This document shows, piece by piece, positions 51,207-60,476 of a DNA stretch of 64,000 nucleotides (position 1 is its first letter; each line of letters opens with the position of its first letter). Position numbers and translations under genes: made by a program. The notes below the pieces were generated by a model. The model was not told where the DNA came from and made no database searches. It worked only from the letters and a program-made list of their open reading frames with translations. The stretch comes from Treponema_C sp050320395 (GTDB lineage Bacteria > Spirochaetota > Spirochaetia > Treponematales > Treponemataceae): assembly GCF_050320395.1 (NCBI RefSeq), contig NZ_CP144459.1, positions 186,001-250,000 on the forward strand, in the 5' to 3' direction.

Positions 51207-52268
51207 ATGTACGGATTACTGAAAAAGCGGCGTTTATATAAAGCCGTTCCTCTGTTTTATACACTCCTCTTTTTATCTTTTATTTTTTCCCTTGTCTTTG
51301 TCTCATGCGGGCGGAAAAACGAACCTTCGCAAACACGGGTTGTTTTGGGTACGGTATGTACCGTTCAGCTTTTTGAAAAAGGTAAGCCCAAGTACTACGA
51401 TGCCCTCTTTAACCGCCTGAGCGAAATAGAAGCACATATGAGTGTCAACATTCCTTCTTCCGATATAGCCCGAATCAATACGGCAGCGGGAATTGAACCC
51501 GTTGAAGTTCATAGAGATACCTTTGAGGTTGTCAAAGCCGCCCTTGAATTTGCGGCCTTAACCGGCGGAGCCTTTAACCCGGCAGGAGGGGCCCTTGTTC
51601 AACTCTGGAATATCGGAAGCGATGCCCCCCATCTTCCTTCCCGGGAAGAAATAGACAGGGTGCTTCCCCTTTGTGATTGGAAGGACCTTGTGTTAACCGA
51701 GGGTGAAAAGCCTGCCGTATTTTTAAAACAAAAAGGCTGCGCCCTCGATTTGGGGGCCATTGCAAAAGGATATGCTGCCGATGAACTTGCCCGAATGATT
51801 CACAGTTTCGGTATAAAAGGCGCGATTGTCGATTTGGGCGGGAACATCTATGCGGTCGGTGAAAAAACGGGCGGCAATGCGTGGAAGGTGGGGATAAAAA
51901 ATCCTTTTGATTCCGCGGGCTCTCCCGTTCTTGCGGCGGCTTTAAAAGACTGTTCGGTGGTTACATCCGGCGTGTATGAGCGTTTTTTTGAAAGAGACGG
52001 GCGGCGCTACCACCATCTTTTGGACTTTACGGACGGGAAACCTGCCGATAACGGGCTTATGTCGGTAACGATTATTCACCGCTCGTCAATGAGCGCCGAT
52101 GCTCTTGCGACCGCCGTATTTATAATGGGAAAAGAACGGGGCACTGAATTTTTACGCAGTCAAAACATCAGCGCTCTTTGTATCGACAGGGACAGAGAAA
52201 TCAGTGCAACCCCCGATTTGGAGGCAGCCCTTGTTTTATTGGACCAAGACTTTAATCTTGTGTTTTAA
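51207..52268 (+). CDS. apbE: FAD:protein FMN transferase (ApbE), lipoprotein
   Basis: 353 residues. Lipobox-like VFVSC (Cys34) after a hydrophobic signal. GAFNPAGGALVQLW, LDLGAIAKGYAADEL, GAIVDLGGNIYAVG and TSGVYERFF are ApbE landmarks; the Asp of SMSADALATAVFIMG is the usual metal-binding position. It links FMN to Thr of exported flavoproteins in the periplasm. No target (Rnf/Nqr) gene is nearby. It meets the CBM48 gene tail to tail with a 4-bp overlap. Confidence 0.93.
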   Translation: MYGLLKKRRLYKAVPLFYTLLFLSFIFSLVFVSCGRKNEPSQTRVVLGTVCTVQLFEKGKPKYYDALFNRLSEIEAHMSVNIPSSDIARINTAAGIEPVEVHRDTFEVVKAALEFAALTGGAFNPAGGALVQLWNIGSDAPHLPSREEIDRVLPLCDWKDLVLTEGEKPAVFLKQKGCALDLGAIAKGYAADELARMIHSFGIKGAIVDLGGNIYAVGEKTGGNAWKVGIKNPFDSAGSPVLAAALKDCSVVTSGVYERFFERDGRRYHHLLDFTDGKPADNGLMSVTIIHRSSMSADALATAVFIMGKERGTEFLRSQNISALCIDRDREISATPDLEAALVLLDQDFNLVF

Positions 52269-52573
52269 AGGCAGACAACCGAGTTATTCGCATCGGAAAA
52301 GGGTGCGGGAAGATATTTGTCGGCAGCCCAATCGTTTTCCCATGTTTTTCCGTCAATCAAATAACGGAACTGATATTCGCATCCGCTTTCAAGACTTATT
52401 TTAACCGAAAACGAGCCGTCTTTGAGCTTTTTCATCGGGGTTTCCGAAGAGCTCCAGTTGTTAAAGTCTCCGCACAGCCATACTTTTTCGGCACCTCTTG
52501 CAGCCTCTGCGGAAAGGGAAAAAGTAACCGCACATTTTTTACCGCTTTTGTCGTAACTTTTTTTTAATGCCAT
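52265..52573 (-). CDS. Stand-alone glycogen-binding (CBM48/isoamylase-N) protein
   Basis: 102 residues, essentially one Ig-like domain: VWLCGDFNNWSS, MKKLKDGSFSVKISL, CEYQFRYLIDGKTWENDW and a final strand. These tryptophans bind glucans in CBM48/AMPK-beta domains. No catalytic domain is fused. It may target a partner to glycogen or sense glucan. It follows the ATG with GGAGGA just upstream. Confidence 0.88.
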   Translation of the reverse strand: MALKKSYDKSGKKCAVTFSLSAEAARGAEKVWLCGDFNNWSSSETPMKKLKDGSFSVKISLESGCEYQFRYLIDGKTWENDWAADKYLPAPFSDANNSVVCL

Positions 52574-52774
52574 AAATCCTCCGTTTTATGCTTGCACTGT
52601 TTGAAAATAAACTATACTATGTCGTATGCGTAAATGCACAAAACGTAAAACAGTCTTATTCCGTATTCAGTATATAAGTGAAAAGATGTTTTGTGTAGTC
52701 CCGGACAAGCATTTTTTCAGGATAAAGGCGTTTTTTTCTTGCGGTTTTGTGCCGTTCGGGAAAGGAGTTACATC

Positions 52775-53941
52775 ATGGATAAAAAATATTTGTTTACTTC
52801 GGAATCCGTCGGAGAGGGTCATCCCGATAAATTGTGCGACCAGATTTCGGATGCGGTACTGGATGCATGTTTAAAAGACGACCCTGAAAGCCGCGTTGCA
52901 TGCGAAACCTTCGCTTCAACCGCTCTGGTTTTGGTCGGAGGCGAAATTACCACACGTACCTTTGTCGATGTGCCGGCTCTTGCGCGCTCAATTACGCGCG
53001 AAATCGGTTATACGGATGCCTCCTGCGGCTTGGACTGCGATTCCATGGCCGTTATGAATATGATTCATTCCCAATCGCCCGACATAAGTCAGGGGGTAAG
53101 CGGAGAAGGTTTAAAGGCATTTCAGGGAATGCAGGGGGCAGGTGATCAGGGTATGATGTTCGGTTTTGCCTGTTCGGAAACGCCGGAACTTATGCCTGCT
53201 CCTCTTATGTATTCTCATAAGCTTTTACGCAAAGCTTCCAAGGTACGAAAAGACGGCACCCTTTCCTGGCTGCGTCCCGATTCAAAGGCTCAGGTTACTA
53301 TAGAGTATGAAGGACATAAGCCCGTCAGAATCGATACGGTCGTTATATCGCATCAGCACAGCGCGGACGTAAAATACAAGGCCCTGTGCGAAGGCATAAC
53401 CGAAGAAATCATAAAGCCGGTTTTGGAACCGACGGGGCTTTTGGATAAAAAGACGAAATTTTTTATAAACCCGACCGGACGTTTTGTTATCGGCGGTCCG
53501 ACCGGAGATACGGGACTTACGGGGCGCAAAATCATCGTCGATACCTACGGCGGTATGGGGCGCCACGGAGGCGGTGCATTCAGCGGAAAGGATCCTTCAA
53601 AGGTTGACCGTTCGGCGGCCTATATGGCGCGCTATATTGCAAAAAACATCGTTGCCGCCAAACTTGCCGAGCGCTGTGAGGTTCAGCTTGCCTATGCAAT
53701 CGGCGTTCCCTTCCCCGTGTCGATTATGATCGACACCTTCGGCACCGGAAGGGTCGATGAATCGGCTTTAACCGAGGCGGTAAAAGAGGTGTTTGACTGT
53801 TCTCCTGCAGGTATTGTACAAACGCTCGACCTTAAAAAACCGGTGTACCGCCAAACCGCCGTATACGGACACTTCGGGCGTAAAGAGTTCAGCTGGGAAA
53901 AAACCGATAAAACCGATGCGCTTAAAAAGGCATTAAAGTAA
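52775..53941 (+). CDS. metK: S-adenosylmethionine synthetase
   Basis: 388 residues. SESVGEGHPDKLCDQISDA at the N-terminus (ATP site), GAGDQGMMFGFA, and GGGAFSGKDPSKVDRS (P-loop-like phosphate site) are all standard. It makes SAM from methionine and ATP. The ATG at 52775 is 7 bases after AAAGGAG; the frame is open back to 52691 but lacks similarity. I looked for a SAM riboswitch in the leader and did not see one. Confidence 0.98.
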   Translation: MDKKYLFTSESVGEGHPDKLCDQISDAVLDACLKDDPESRVACETFASTALVLVGGEITTRTFVDVPALARSITREIGYTDASCGLDCDSMAVMNMIHSQSPDISQGVSGEGLKAFQGMQGAGDQGMMFGFACSETPELMPAPLMYSHKLLRKASKVRKDGTLSWLRPDSKAQVTIEYEGHKPVRIDTVVISHQHSADVKYKALCEGITEEIIKPVLEPTGLLDKKTKFFINPTGRFVIGGPTGDTGLTGRKIIVDTYGGMGRHGGGAFSGKDPSKVDRSAAYMARYIAKNIVAAKLAERCEVQLAYAIGVPFPVSIMIDTFGTGRVDESALTEAVKEVFDCSPAGIVQTLDLKKPVYRQTAVYGHFGRKEFSWEKTDKTDALKKALK

Positions 53942-53975
53942 AACCGAAGTCGGAAAAACGGAGTTGTAAGTTAAA

Positions 53976-54632
53976 ATGGCGTCCCGGCAAGACTTTGTCA
54001 CACTTTCGCCTGAAGAGATAAAAGAATTATTTACGCGCTTTCAAAAGCTGAATCCGGAACCCGCGACGGAGTTGGAAGCGCCGAATCACTTTACCCTCTT
54101 GGTATCGGTGGTGCTTTCCGCCCAGGCAACCGATAAAAGCGTCAATAAGGCGGCAGGTCCCCTCTATAAGGTTGCAGATACGCCCGAAAAAATTCTTGCC
54201 CTGGGCGAAGAAGGTCTTATTTCGTATATAAAAACGATAGGCTTGTACCGCTCAAAGGCAAAGCACGTTATGGGGCTGTGCCGTATGCTTATCGACGAGT
54301 ACGGCGGAAAACTGCCGAGAAAGCGCGAAGACCTTGAGCGGCTTCCGGGTGTGGGGCGAAAAACGGCAAACGTCGTTTTAAACGTCGTATACGGCGAGCC
54401 GACGATGCCGGTGGATACCCATCTCTTGCGCATATCGCCGCGGATGGGATTGTCGAAGGGAACAACGCCGCTCCAGGTTGAACAGGATTTACTCAAATGC
54501 ATCCCGGCCGAATTTATGGCTCACGCCCACCATTGGCTTATTTTGCACGGGCGCTATATCTGTACCGCAAGAAGCCCGAAATGCGTCGAATGTCCCGTCA
54601 CGGATTTATGCAAGCGCAACGGGATGGAATAA
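53976..54632 (+). CDS. nth: Endonuclease III
   Basis: 218 residues. The helix-hairpin-helix LPGVGRKTANVVLN has the catalytic Lys just before TAN, followed by VDTHLLRIS with the Asp, and a C-terminal [4Fe-4S] cluster C-x6-C-x2-C-x5-C (CTARSPKCVECPVTDLC). Base-excision repair of oxidised pyrimidines. It starts 34 bp after metK, probably cotranscribed. There is no good ribosome site next to the ATG other than GGAG at 53960. Confidence 0.96.
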   Translation: MASRQDFVTLSPEEIKELFTRFQKLNPEPATELEAPNHFTLLVSVVLSAQATDKSVNKAAGPLYKVADTPEKILALGEEGLISYIKTIGLYRSKAKHVMGLCRMLIDEYGGKLPRKREDLERLPGVGRKTANVVLNVVYGEPTMPVDTHLLRISPRMGLSKGTTPLQVEQDLLKCIPAEFMAHAHHWLILHGRYICTARSPKCVECPVTDLCKRNGME

Positions 54633-54644
54633 CCGGCTTAAAAA

Positions 54645-55991
54645 TCAAACGACTCCCTGGGCAATCATCGCTTCGGCGACTTTTAAAAAGCCTGCAATAT
54701 TCGCACCTGCGGCGTAATTGCCTTCCATGCCGAAGCGTGCGGCCGCTTGATATGCGCTGTCGTGAATGTCGTTCATAATCGTCTTTAACTTGGCGTCCAC
54801 TTCTTCAGCCGTCCACGAATAACGCATGGAATTTTGGCTCATTTCAAGACCCGATACGGCAACGCCTCCGGCATTCGACGCCTTGCCCGGAGCGTATAAA
54901 ACACCCGCTTTTTGAAAGAGGGCAACCGCTTCGGGGGTACAGGGCATGTTTGCGCCTTCGGCAACCAGGGATACGCCGTTTTTAATCAATTCCTGCGCTT
55001 CTTCGGCGTTTAATTCGTTTTGGGTTGCACAGGGAAAGGCGCAGTCGACCGCAGCCGACCAGGGGCGTTTTCCCGCACTGTATTGTGCCGACGGATATTT
55101 TTGTACATATTCGCTTATGCGGCCGCGGCGGGCATTTTTTAATTCCTGTATAAAGGCAAATTTTTCTTCGTCTATGCCGTCTGGATCGTAGATAAAGCCG
55201 GAAGAATCGGACATGGTAAGCGGCTGTGCCCCGCTTTGTATAAGTTTTTTGACGGCGTATTGGGCTACATTGCCGCTTCCGGATACGGCACAGCGCAAGC
55301 CCTTAAGCGATTTGTTTTTCTTTGCAAGCATGTTTTCGGCAAAATATACGAGGCCGTAACCGGTAGCTTCCGGGCGGATTAAAGAGCCGCCGAAAGAGCG
55401 CCCCTTTCCGGTTAAAATGCCCGTAAATTCGTTGTTTAAGCGCTTGTATTGCCCGAACATATAGCCCACTTCGCGCGCTCCGACGCCTATATCTCCTGCC
55501 GGAACGTCGGTATCCGGACCTATGTGGCGGTATAATTCGGTCATAAAGGATTGGCAAAAGCGCATAACTTCACCTTCGCTTTTACCGTGAGGGTCGAAGT
55601 CGGCGCCCCCCTTTGCCCCGCCCATGGGCAGGGTGGTTAAGCTGTTTTTAAATACCTGTTCAAAGCCCAAAAACTTTAAAATGCTCAAGTTTACCGAAGG
55701 GTGAAAGCGTATGCCGCCTTTGTACGGGCCTATGGCGCCGTTAAATTGTATACGGTAACCGCGGTTTACCCGAACCTTGCCCTCATCGTCCGTCCACGGC
55801 ACGCGGAATATAATAATGCGTTCCGGTTCGACGCAGCGCTCCAACACTGCATATTTTTCGAGTTCCGGCATTTTTTCGGCGGCGATTTCAAGCGTTTCCA
55901 ATACTTCATGAACGGCTTGTAAAAATTCGCTTTCGCAAGCATTTTTAGCTTGAACGTTTTCCCAAACGCGTTGGACATAGGCATTTTTCAT
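54645..55991 (-). CDS. gdhA: NADP-type glutamate dehydrogenase
   Basis: 448 residues, hexameric GDH length. GGAKGGADFDPHGKSEGEVM (catalytic Lys), PAGDIGVGAREVGYMFGQY, and AVSGSGNVAQYAVKKL as the Rossmann loop; the family signature matches the NADPH-dependent assimilatory type. It makes glutamate from 2-oxoglutarate and ammonia, which in this window could include ammonia from an AgaS-like deaminase. GAGGGG lies upstream of the ATG. Confidence 0.97.
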   Translation of the reverse strand: MKNAYVQRVWENVQAKNACESEFLQAVHEVLETLEIAAEKMPELEKYAVLERCVEPERIIIFRVPWTDDEGKVRVNRGYRIQFNGAIGPYKGGIRFHPSVNLSILKFLGFEQVFKNSLTTLPMGGAKGGADFDPHGKSEGEVMRFCQSFMTELYRHIGPDTDVPAGDIGVGAREVGYMFGQYKRLNNEFTGILTGKGRSFGGSLIRPEATGYGLVYFAENMLAKKNKSLKGLRCAVSGSGNVAQYAVKKLIQSGAQPLTMSDSSGFIYDPDGIDEEKFAFIQELKNARRGRISEYVQKYPSAQYSAGKRPWSAAVDCAFPCATQNELNAEEAQELIKNGVSLVAEGANMPCTPEAVALFQKAGVLYAPGKASNAGGVAVSGLEMSQNSMRYSWTAEEVDAKLKTIMNDIHDSAYQAAARFGMEGNYAAGANIAGFLKVAEAMIAQGVV

Positions 55992-56099
55992 AATAAACCC
56001 CTCAAGACGGGACGTTACGGAAGCGGATCCGTACCGCAGTTTCGGCCATCCCTTATTCTTGTTTTAATTTTACCGCAAGCGGGCATTCGTGTACAAGCG

Positions 56100-58490
56100 C
56101 TATTTTACGCTCATTATAAATACACCCTTCCAGCCCGGTTTAGGCGGATTTTCGCGATAACGGATTATTCTTTTTAAAAATACTTTTGAGGGTACATCGT
56201 TGTATGTTTCCGCAGCTTCAGTAAAATATTTTTCCGCCTGAGTCCATTTTCTTTTTCGATAATATGCAAGACCCGTTTCAAAAAGGCGCTTTATCTCATA
56301 TACTTTTTCCGAAGCCTGCTTTTTTGACTGCAAAATCTCAAAAATGCGCACGGGCTCGGTTTTTCCTTTTACCGTTATATAGTCAAGTTCCCGGCATATA
56401 AAATTATCGTTCAGGTTTTCGTACACGTTTTCCGAAATAATCGATTTTGAACCGTATTCTTTATTTGCGCTTTCGAGCCGGGCTGCAAGATTGACGGTAT
56501 CTCCGATTGAAGTGAAGTCTTTTCTCGTTTCCGAACCGACCGAGCCGAATACGACGGAGCCCGAATTGATACCTATACCGATTGAAATGGCGGTGTTTCC
56601 TTCCGTAACGGCGATTTGTCTTTCACGCTGCATCGCCTTACGTATTTCCATTGCGGCTTTACAGGCATTTATTTCTTTTCTGGGACCTGAAAAAAAGGCC
56701 ATTATTTCATCACCGACGTATTTATCCACATCCCCGCCGTTATCGAAGATGATTTTCGTTTCCACATCGAGATAGTGATTTAAAAGCCGTATAACTTCTT
56801 TCGGCGGCATGGTTTCGCAGAGATTTGTAAAACCGCGTATATCGGTAAATAAAAAACACAGCTCCCGTGTAGTACTCGGGCGGCTTATTTGTTTTTCCGC
56901 ATTTTGAACGGTATGGAATGAAACATAGGGGAGCATGCCGCGGACGAGTGTAACGATGTTGTTTATTTCTATGGAAAGCGTTTTGATTTCATCATGGGTA
57001 CTGACGTTTTCTTCAAATACAAGCGTATCGGCTTTGATTTTTGCATTACCCGAAAGCATTCCGCCGAGGATATGTGCGGTTCTTCTGATGTTGCCGCACA
57101 AAAAGATAATCGGGTTTGCGATAAAATCCGCAAGAAAGAGGGTAATGATTACCGATGCGTAGAAAAAGATTGCCGAAATGGCAAAGATAAAAACCTTTGC
57201 CTGAAAATAGGGCTTGTCGAGAATTTCCTTTGAATAAGTGACGACGGAAAATCCTACCAGCCTTTGGCCGTCTTTTCGGGAAAATGTTATCGGATGGATA
57301 TACAGATATGTTCCTTTTTCCGCCTTGTAAACACTTATGCTTCCGGCATTTTCGTTTTTAAAACGGTCTATATAAAGGGCGGCATTTCCGGCGGAAATAA
57401 TCTTTTCTTCCGAGGGGATTTTGTGTACCTGACCGGCTGCAGTCGTATAGGAAAAAACATCGAATAAGGGGAATTCCGTAAAAAGGTCGGCTTTTTCAAG
57501 AAAAATCGGCGTTTTACTGCCCGTTGTAATAATATCAACCCGTTGAAACGGGAAGGGAGAAGAATCGTTTGTTTTTTTTATGCCTTCAAAAAAGGCGTTT
57601 ATTTTTGCATGAAGACCGTCCGAAAAAACGTATATTGCCGCAACCTGCTCGGCCTGGTTTTTTCCCATATTGTTGACTGTTTGTGTAAGAAGTGTACGGT
57701 AGTTATTTAAGTCCGTGTAAATAAAGGTTGTAAGGATGACAAGTATCGTAAAAAGAATAACAATTGTAATTTTTATTTTTATATATGTTTTATCCGGTCC
57801 GGCCTTAATCTTTGCCGTAATTTTTTGAAAAAAAGAGCGCACGGATGTTACAAAATCTTTGTTTATATCGGTTTCGGCGCGGCTTTGTTTTTTTGATTTT
57901 TCCGCAGTCTTTTTTTGTAAAGCCCGTTCCGCGCGTTTTTCTTCCGTTAACAGTTTTTTATATTCAACATAGGGGGTGTTTTGCGTCTTTATTGAAATAA
58001 TGCCGTATGCTATTAAAAAAAAGTGAAAAAAGGAGGCGGTAAAAAAAGCCAGATACACCCTAAAGCTTAAGGCATAATACCAGCGTACGGTGTTTGCACA
58101 GGTAATCATTCCGGCTATTGCGGCAGACAGATATAAGGTGGCCGGTATGAGGGCGCAAAGATAGACGATTTTTCGGTTTATTTTTTTTTGGAAAAACGAT
58201 GTGAAAATCGTAATAAAAGCGGCCGGTACAAGAAAAAGGGCAAGACAGTTTACATAAAAAAAGTTAAATCCTCTTTGTACCGCCCCCGAATACGGGGCCG
58301 TAAACAAATATAAGAGCTGAGGTTGTGATTCGGTGTTAAATAAGTCCATCTTATCCATGCCGAAGGGTAAAACCATAAGCTCTGCAAAAACAACAAGAGA
58401 AATGATTTTTAATATATCGGCCGACGGCGGGATTTTTTTTGCGGCTTTTTGAAAAAATGCCGTGGCTGCGGCCTGCGTTTGAATTTTCAT
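56100..58490 (-). CDS. Membrane-bound class III adenylate cyclase with extracytoplasmic sensor
   Basis: 796 residues. Several N-terminal helices (to about 160), a cytosolic basic segment, another helix near 250, an extracytoplasmic region (about 275-430), a helix, HAMP-like segment, then the cyclase domain (541-725). Metal Asp550 and Asp594 (FTDIRG, VGDEIM), Lys590 and Asp664 for adenine, and Asn667/Arg671 in NLAAR are present, so cAMP synthesis is likely. A short TPR-like tail (about 740-780) follows. No CRP-like regulator is in the window. Confidence 0.9.
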   Translation of the reverse strand: MKIQTQAAATAFFQKAAKKIPPSADILKIISLVVFAELMVLPFGMDKMDLFNTESQPQLLYLFTAPYSGAVQRGFNFFYVNCLALFLVPAAFITIFTSFFQKKINRKIVYLCALIPATLYLSAAIAGMITCANTVRWYYALSFRVYLAFFTASFFHFFLIAYGIISIKTQNTPYVEYKKLLTEEKRAERALQKKTAEKSKKQSRAETDINKDFVTSVRSFFQKITAKIKAGPDKTYIKIKITIVILFTILVILTTFIYTDLNNYRTLLTQTVNNMGKNQAEQVAAIYVFSDGLHAKINAFFEGIKKTNDSSPFPFQRVDIITTGSKTPIFLEKADLFTEFPLFDVFSYTTAAGQVHKIPSEEKIISAGNAALYIDRFKNENAGSISVYKAEKGTYLYIHPITFSRKDGQRLVGFSVVTYSKEILDKPYFQAKVFIFAISAIFFYASVIITLFLADFIANPIIFLCGNIRRTAHILGGMLSGNAKIKADTLVFEENVSTHDEIKTLSIEINNIVTLVRGMLPYVSFHTVQNAEKQISRPSTTRELCFLFTDIRGFTNLCETMPPKEVIRLLNHYLDVETKIIFDNGGDVDKYVGDEIMAFFSGPRKEINACKAAMEIRKAMQRERQIAVTEGNTAISIGIGINSGSVVFGSVGSETRKDFTSIGDTVNLAARLESANKEYGSKSIISENVYENLNDNFICRELDYITVKGKTEPVRIFEILQSKKQASEKVYEIKRLFETGLAYYRKRKWTQAEKYFTEAAETYNDVPSKVFLKRIIRYRENPPKPGWKGVFIMSVK

Positions 58491-58552
58491 ATTATCTCAT
58501 AGTATACCGCAAAACAAGCGGCTGTCAATGAAGTATAAGCCGAACGCCGCCT

Positions 58553-59053
58553 TTAGAGGTTTGCGTATTCAAGTTTGCAGCCGATAAAGTACGCCGCCTT
58601 TTTTGCCCTCTTTTCAAGAGCTTCCTGTGCATTTTTTTTAACGTGCTCGATATCGGCGAGCATACAGTCTTCTTTTGAGTACAGGACACATTGGAACTCA
58701 AGCGGTTTTTTCCCCCGGTATACGGTAATGACGCGTACCGAATCGACAGCATCAAAGGGAATAAGGCGCCGCTTGGACAAAAAGATAAGACCCGTTTTGA
58801 AGATAAGCATCCGCGCATCGGGCTCGAAAATACAGCAATCGCGGTACAGAAGTCCGAGAAGAGAAAGCAGTAAAAAAAATGCGGGAATAATAAAGCTGAG
58901 TGCCGCCGTACTGCCTGTTTCGCTTTCCGCCGGAAAAAAAAGGGCGGCCGCGCTTAATAAAAAAACGGCGAGCATAAACGCCCTGAAAAGCGGCGAGATT
59001 GTCCAAATGCCGCGGCCTTTTTTATCCGTATAAAAAATCATTGAAAAAAACAT
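58553..59053 (-). CDS. Small membrane protein, bacterial PH-like
   Basis: 166 residues. Two N-terminal helices (FRAFMLAVFLLSAAALFF, ALSFIIPAFFLLLSLLG) then a beta-rich domain (LLYRDCCIFEPDARMLIFK, RLIPFDAVDSVRVIT) like bacterial PH domains, and a C-terminal amphipathic helix. The start at 59053 overlaps the HAD stop (TGATG), so it is translationally coupled. Unknown role. Confidence 0.6.
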   Translation of the reverse strand: MFFSMIFYTDKKGRGIWTISPLFRAFMLAVFLLSAAALFFPAESETGSTAALSFIIPAFFLLLSLLGLLYRDCCIFEPDARMLIFKTGLIFLSKRRLIPFDAVDSVRVITVYRGKKPLEFQCVLYSKEDCMLADIEHVKKNAQEALEKRAKKAAYFIGCKLEYANL

Positions 59054-59736
59054 CAGTGCATATCCGTCCTGTGTGAATTTATTTTGTCCAATAAGGCCGG
59101 AAGTTCATAGACTGATTTGAGGCGTTCAAGCGGCGCTTCTTCGCTCAAAGGCAGGGCGGCAAATCTGCCTTCGTGATCTACGAGAACCGCTTTTCCGCCG
59201 AGTGCGGTATAACCCTTTATATATTTCGGAAGGTCGTCCAAAAAGAGGGTGTTTTCGACGGTGAAACCCTTGTCCTGTACGGCGTTTAGATAAGCGGCGG
59301 CATGAGGTTTTCCCCGCAGTTTGTTTTCTTCTATGCCGTAGATACCGTCGAAAAGGTCGAAGATATTCAAGTGCTTGAGGATGCGTTCATAGTGAACCGC
59401 CGGAGCATTTGTTAAAACGCTTAAGTGATAGGTTTTGCTTAAATCCTGCAACAAGGGGCGCAAGCCGGGGTCAAAATCTACTTCTTCAAGCTCCTCATCC
59501 GGATGTATATATTGAAAATAGGCATCCGTGTCCGAAAATCCGTATTCGGCCATTATCCATTCAAGGGTGGTTCCGTAAAAAGGAAGTTTACGTTTGCGTT
59601 CTTCGGTAACGTCGTCTTCGCTTTTATTTAAAAATCGGGCAATAAAGCGTACCATGCGTTTATGCATATTTGTTTCAATTGAATTTTTCGAGGAATAAAG
59701 TGTGTTGTCCATATCGAATAAAAGGTTTTTTATCAT
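59053..59736 (-). CDS. HAD-family hydrolase, pyrimidine 5'-nucleotidase-like
   Basis: 227 residues. Motif I LLFDMDNTLYSS, motif II VLTNAP, Lys in NKLRGKPHAAAY, motif IV LFLDDLPKYIKG. The helical cap fits the pyrimidine 5'-nucleotidase (SDT1/YjjG) subgroup, which removes phosphate from UMP/CMP or other small phosphates. It is divergent from the GNAT gene. Confidence 0.87.
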   Translation of the reverse strand: MIKNLLFDMDNTLYSSKNSIETNMHKRMVRFIARFLNKSEDDVTEERKRKLPFYGTTLEWIMAEYGFSDTDAYFQYIHPDEELEEVDFDPGLRPLLQDLSKTYHLSVLTNAPAVHYERILKHLNIFDLFDGIYGIEENKLRGKPHAAAYLNAVQDKGFTVENTLFLDDLPKYIKGYTALGGKAVLVDHEGRFAALPLSEEAPLERLKSVYELPALLDKINSHRTDMH

Positions 59737-59789
59737 GGATTTTAGTATACCGCTGGAGTTTTTTATTGTAAAGATATATGATATAAACT

Positions 59790-60467
59790 ATGAACTATGT
59801 TTTCCGTCCCTATATACGTAACGATAAAAAAGACTGTGCGCGTATAATTGCTCCTACCTGGCGTTTTGACACCTATTTCCCGGAAACAAAGAGCACGGAT
59901 TTATTAAATGCCTTTGTAATCGATTGGTTCCGGCTGCACAGCGATTATACGGATACGGCTGTAAAAAAGGACGGAGATAACGGGGATGTCTGTGCGGCGT
60001 TTTTGTTTGCCGAAATACGGCCGAAAGGTTTTCAGGGTTTATTAAATAGGCTGCAAAAAATAAACCGTATTTGTTTTTTTTATATGCGCGTTTTTTTGCT
60101 GTGGCTGTGCGGTTTTTACGGAAAGCGGGAGCCCGTCCGTAAAGCTTTTCGGGAATATCGTGCGGTACAAAAAAAGCTTTTAAAAAATGTGGCGTATGAC
60201 TCTGAGATTTTGTGTTTATTTGTGGACGAAGCGGCACAGGGAAAGGGACTTGCAAAGAGCCTTTTGATGCGTTTTTTTCAGTGGGCGGATAAGCAAAATC
60301 TGAAAAGCTTTGTGCTGACCACCGATACCGATTGCAACTACAAATTCTACGATAAAAGCGGTTTTACACGGCTTAAAGAAATGCGCGGGGCGTTGGGAGT
60401 ACCGCAAGATTCATGCGGCAAATCTCGTATTTTTTTATACGGTATTTGTTTGGAAGGCAGCGCATAA
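59790..60467 (+). CDS. GNAT-family acetyltransferase
   Basis: 225 residues. The acetyl-CoA loop EAAQGKGLAKSLLMRF and the final strand NYKFYDKSGFTRL are clear. N-terminal half is atypical, with a hydrophobic stretch (FFYMRVFLLWLCGFYG) inside, which could touch membrane or a hydrophobic substrate. The stop lies 9 bp before the MATE gene. Confidence 0.85.
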   Translation: MNYVFRPYIRNDKKDCARIIAPTWRFDTYFPETKSTDLLNAFVIDWFRLHSDYTDTAVKKDGDNGDVCAAFLFAEIRPKGFQGLLNRLQKINRICFFYMRVFLLWLCGFYGKREPVRKAFREYRAVQKKLLKNVAYDSEILCLFVDEAAQGKGLAKSLLMRFFQWADKQNLKSFVLTTDTDCNYKFYDKSGFTRLKEMRGALGVPQDSCGKSRIFLYGICLEGSA

Positions 60468-60476
60468 GGCAGGGCG

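Noticed and set aside
52640..52774. Possible SAM riboswitch upstream of metK
   Set aside because: The leader lacks the expected helices and conserved core that I can recognise; only a short upstream in-frame extension and a ribosome site are seen.
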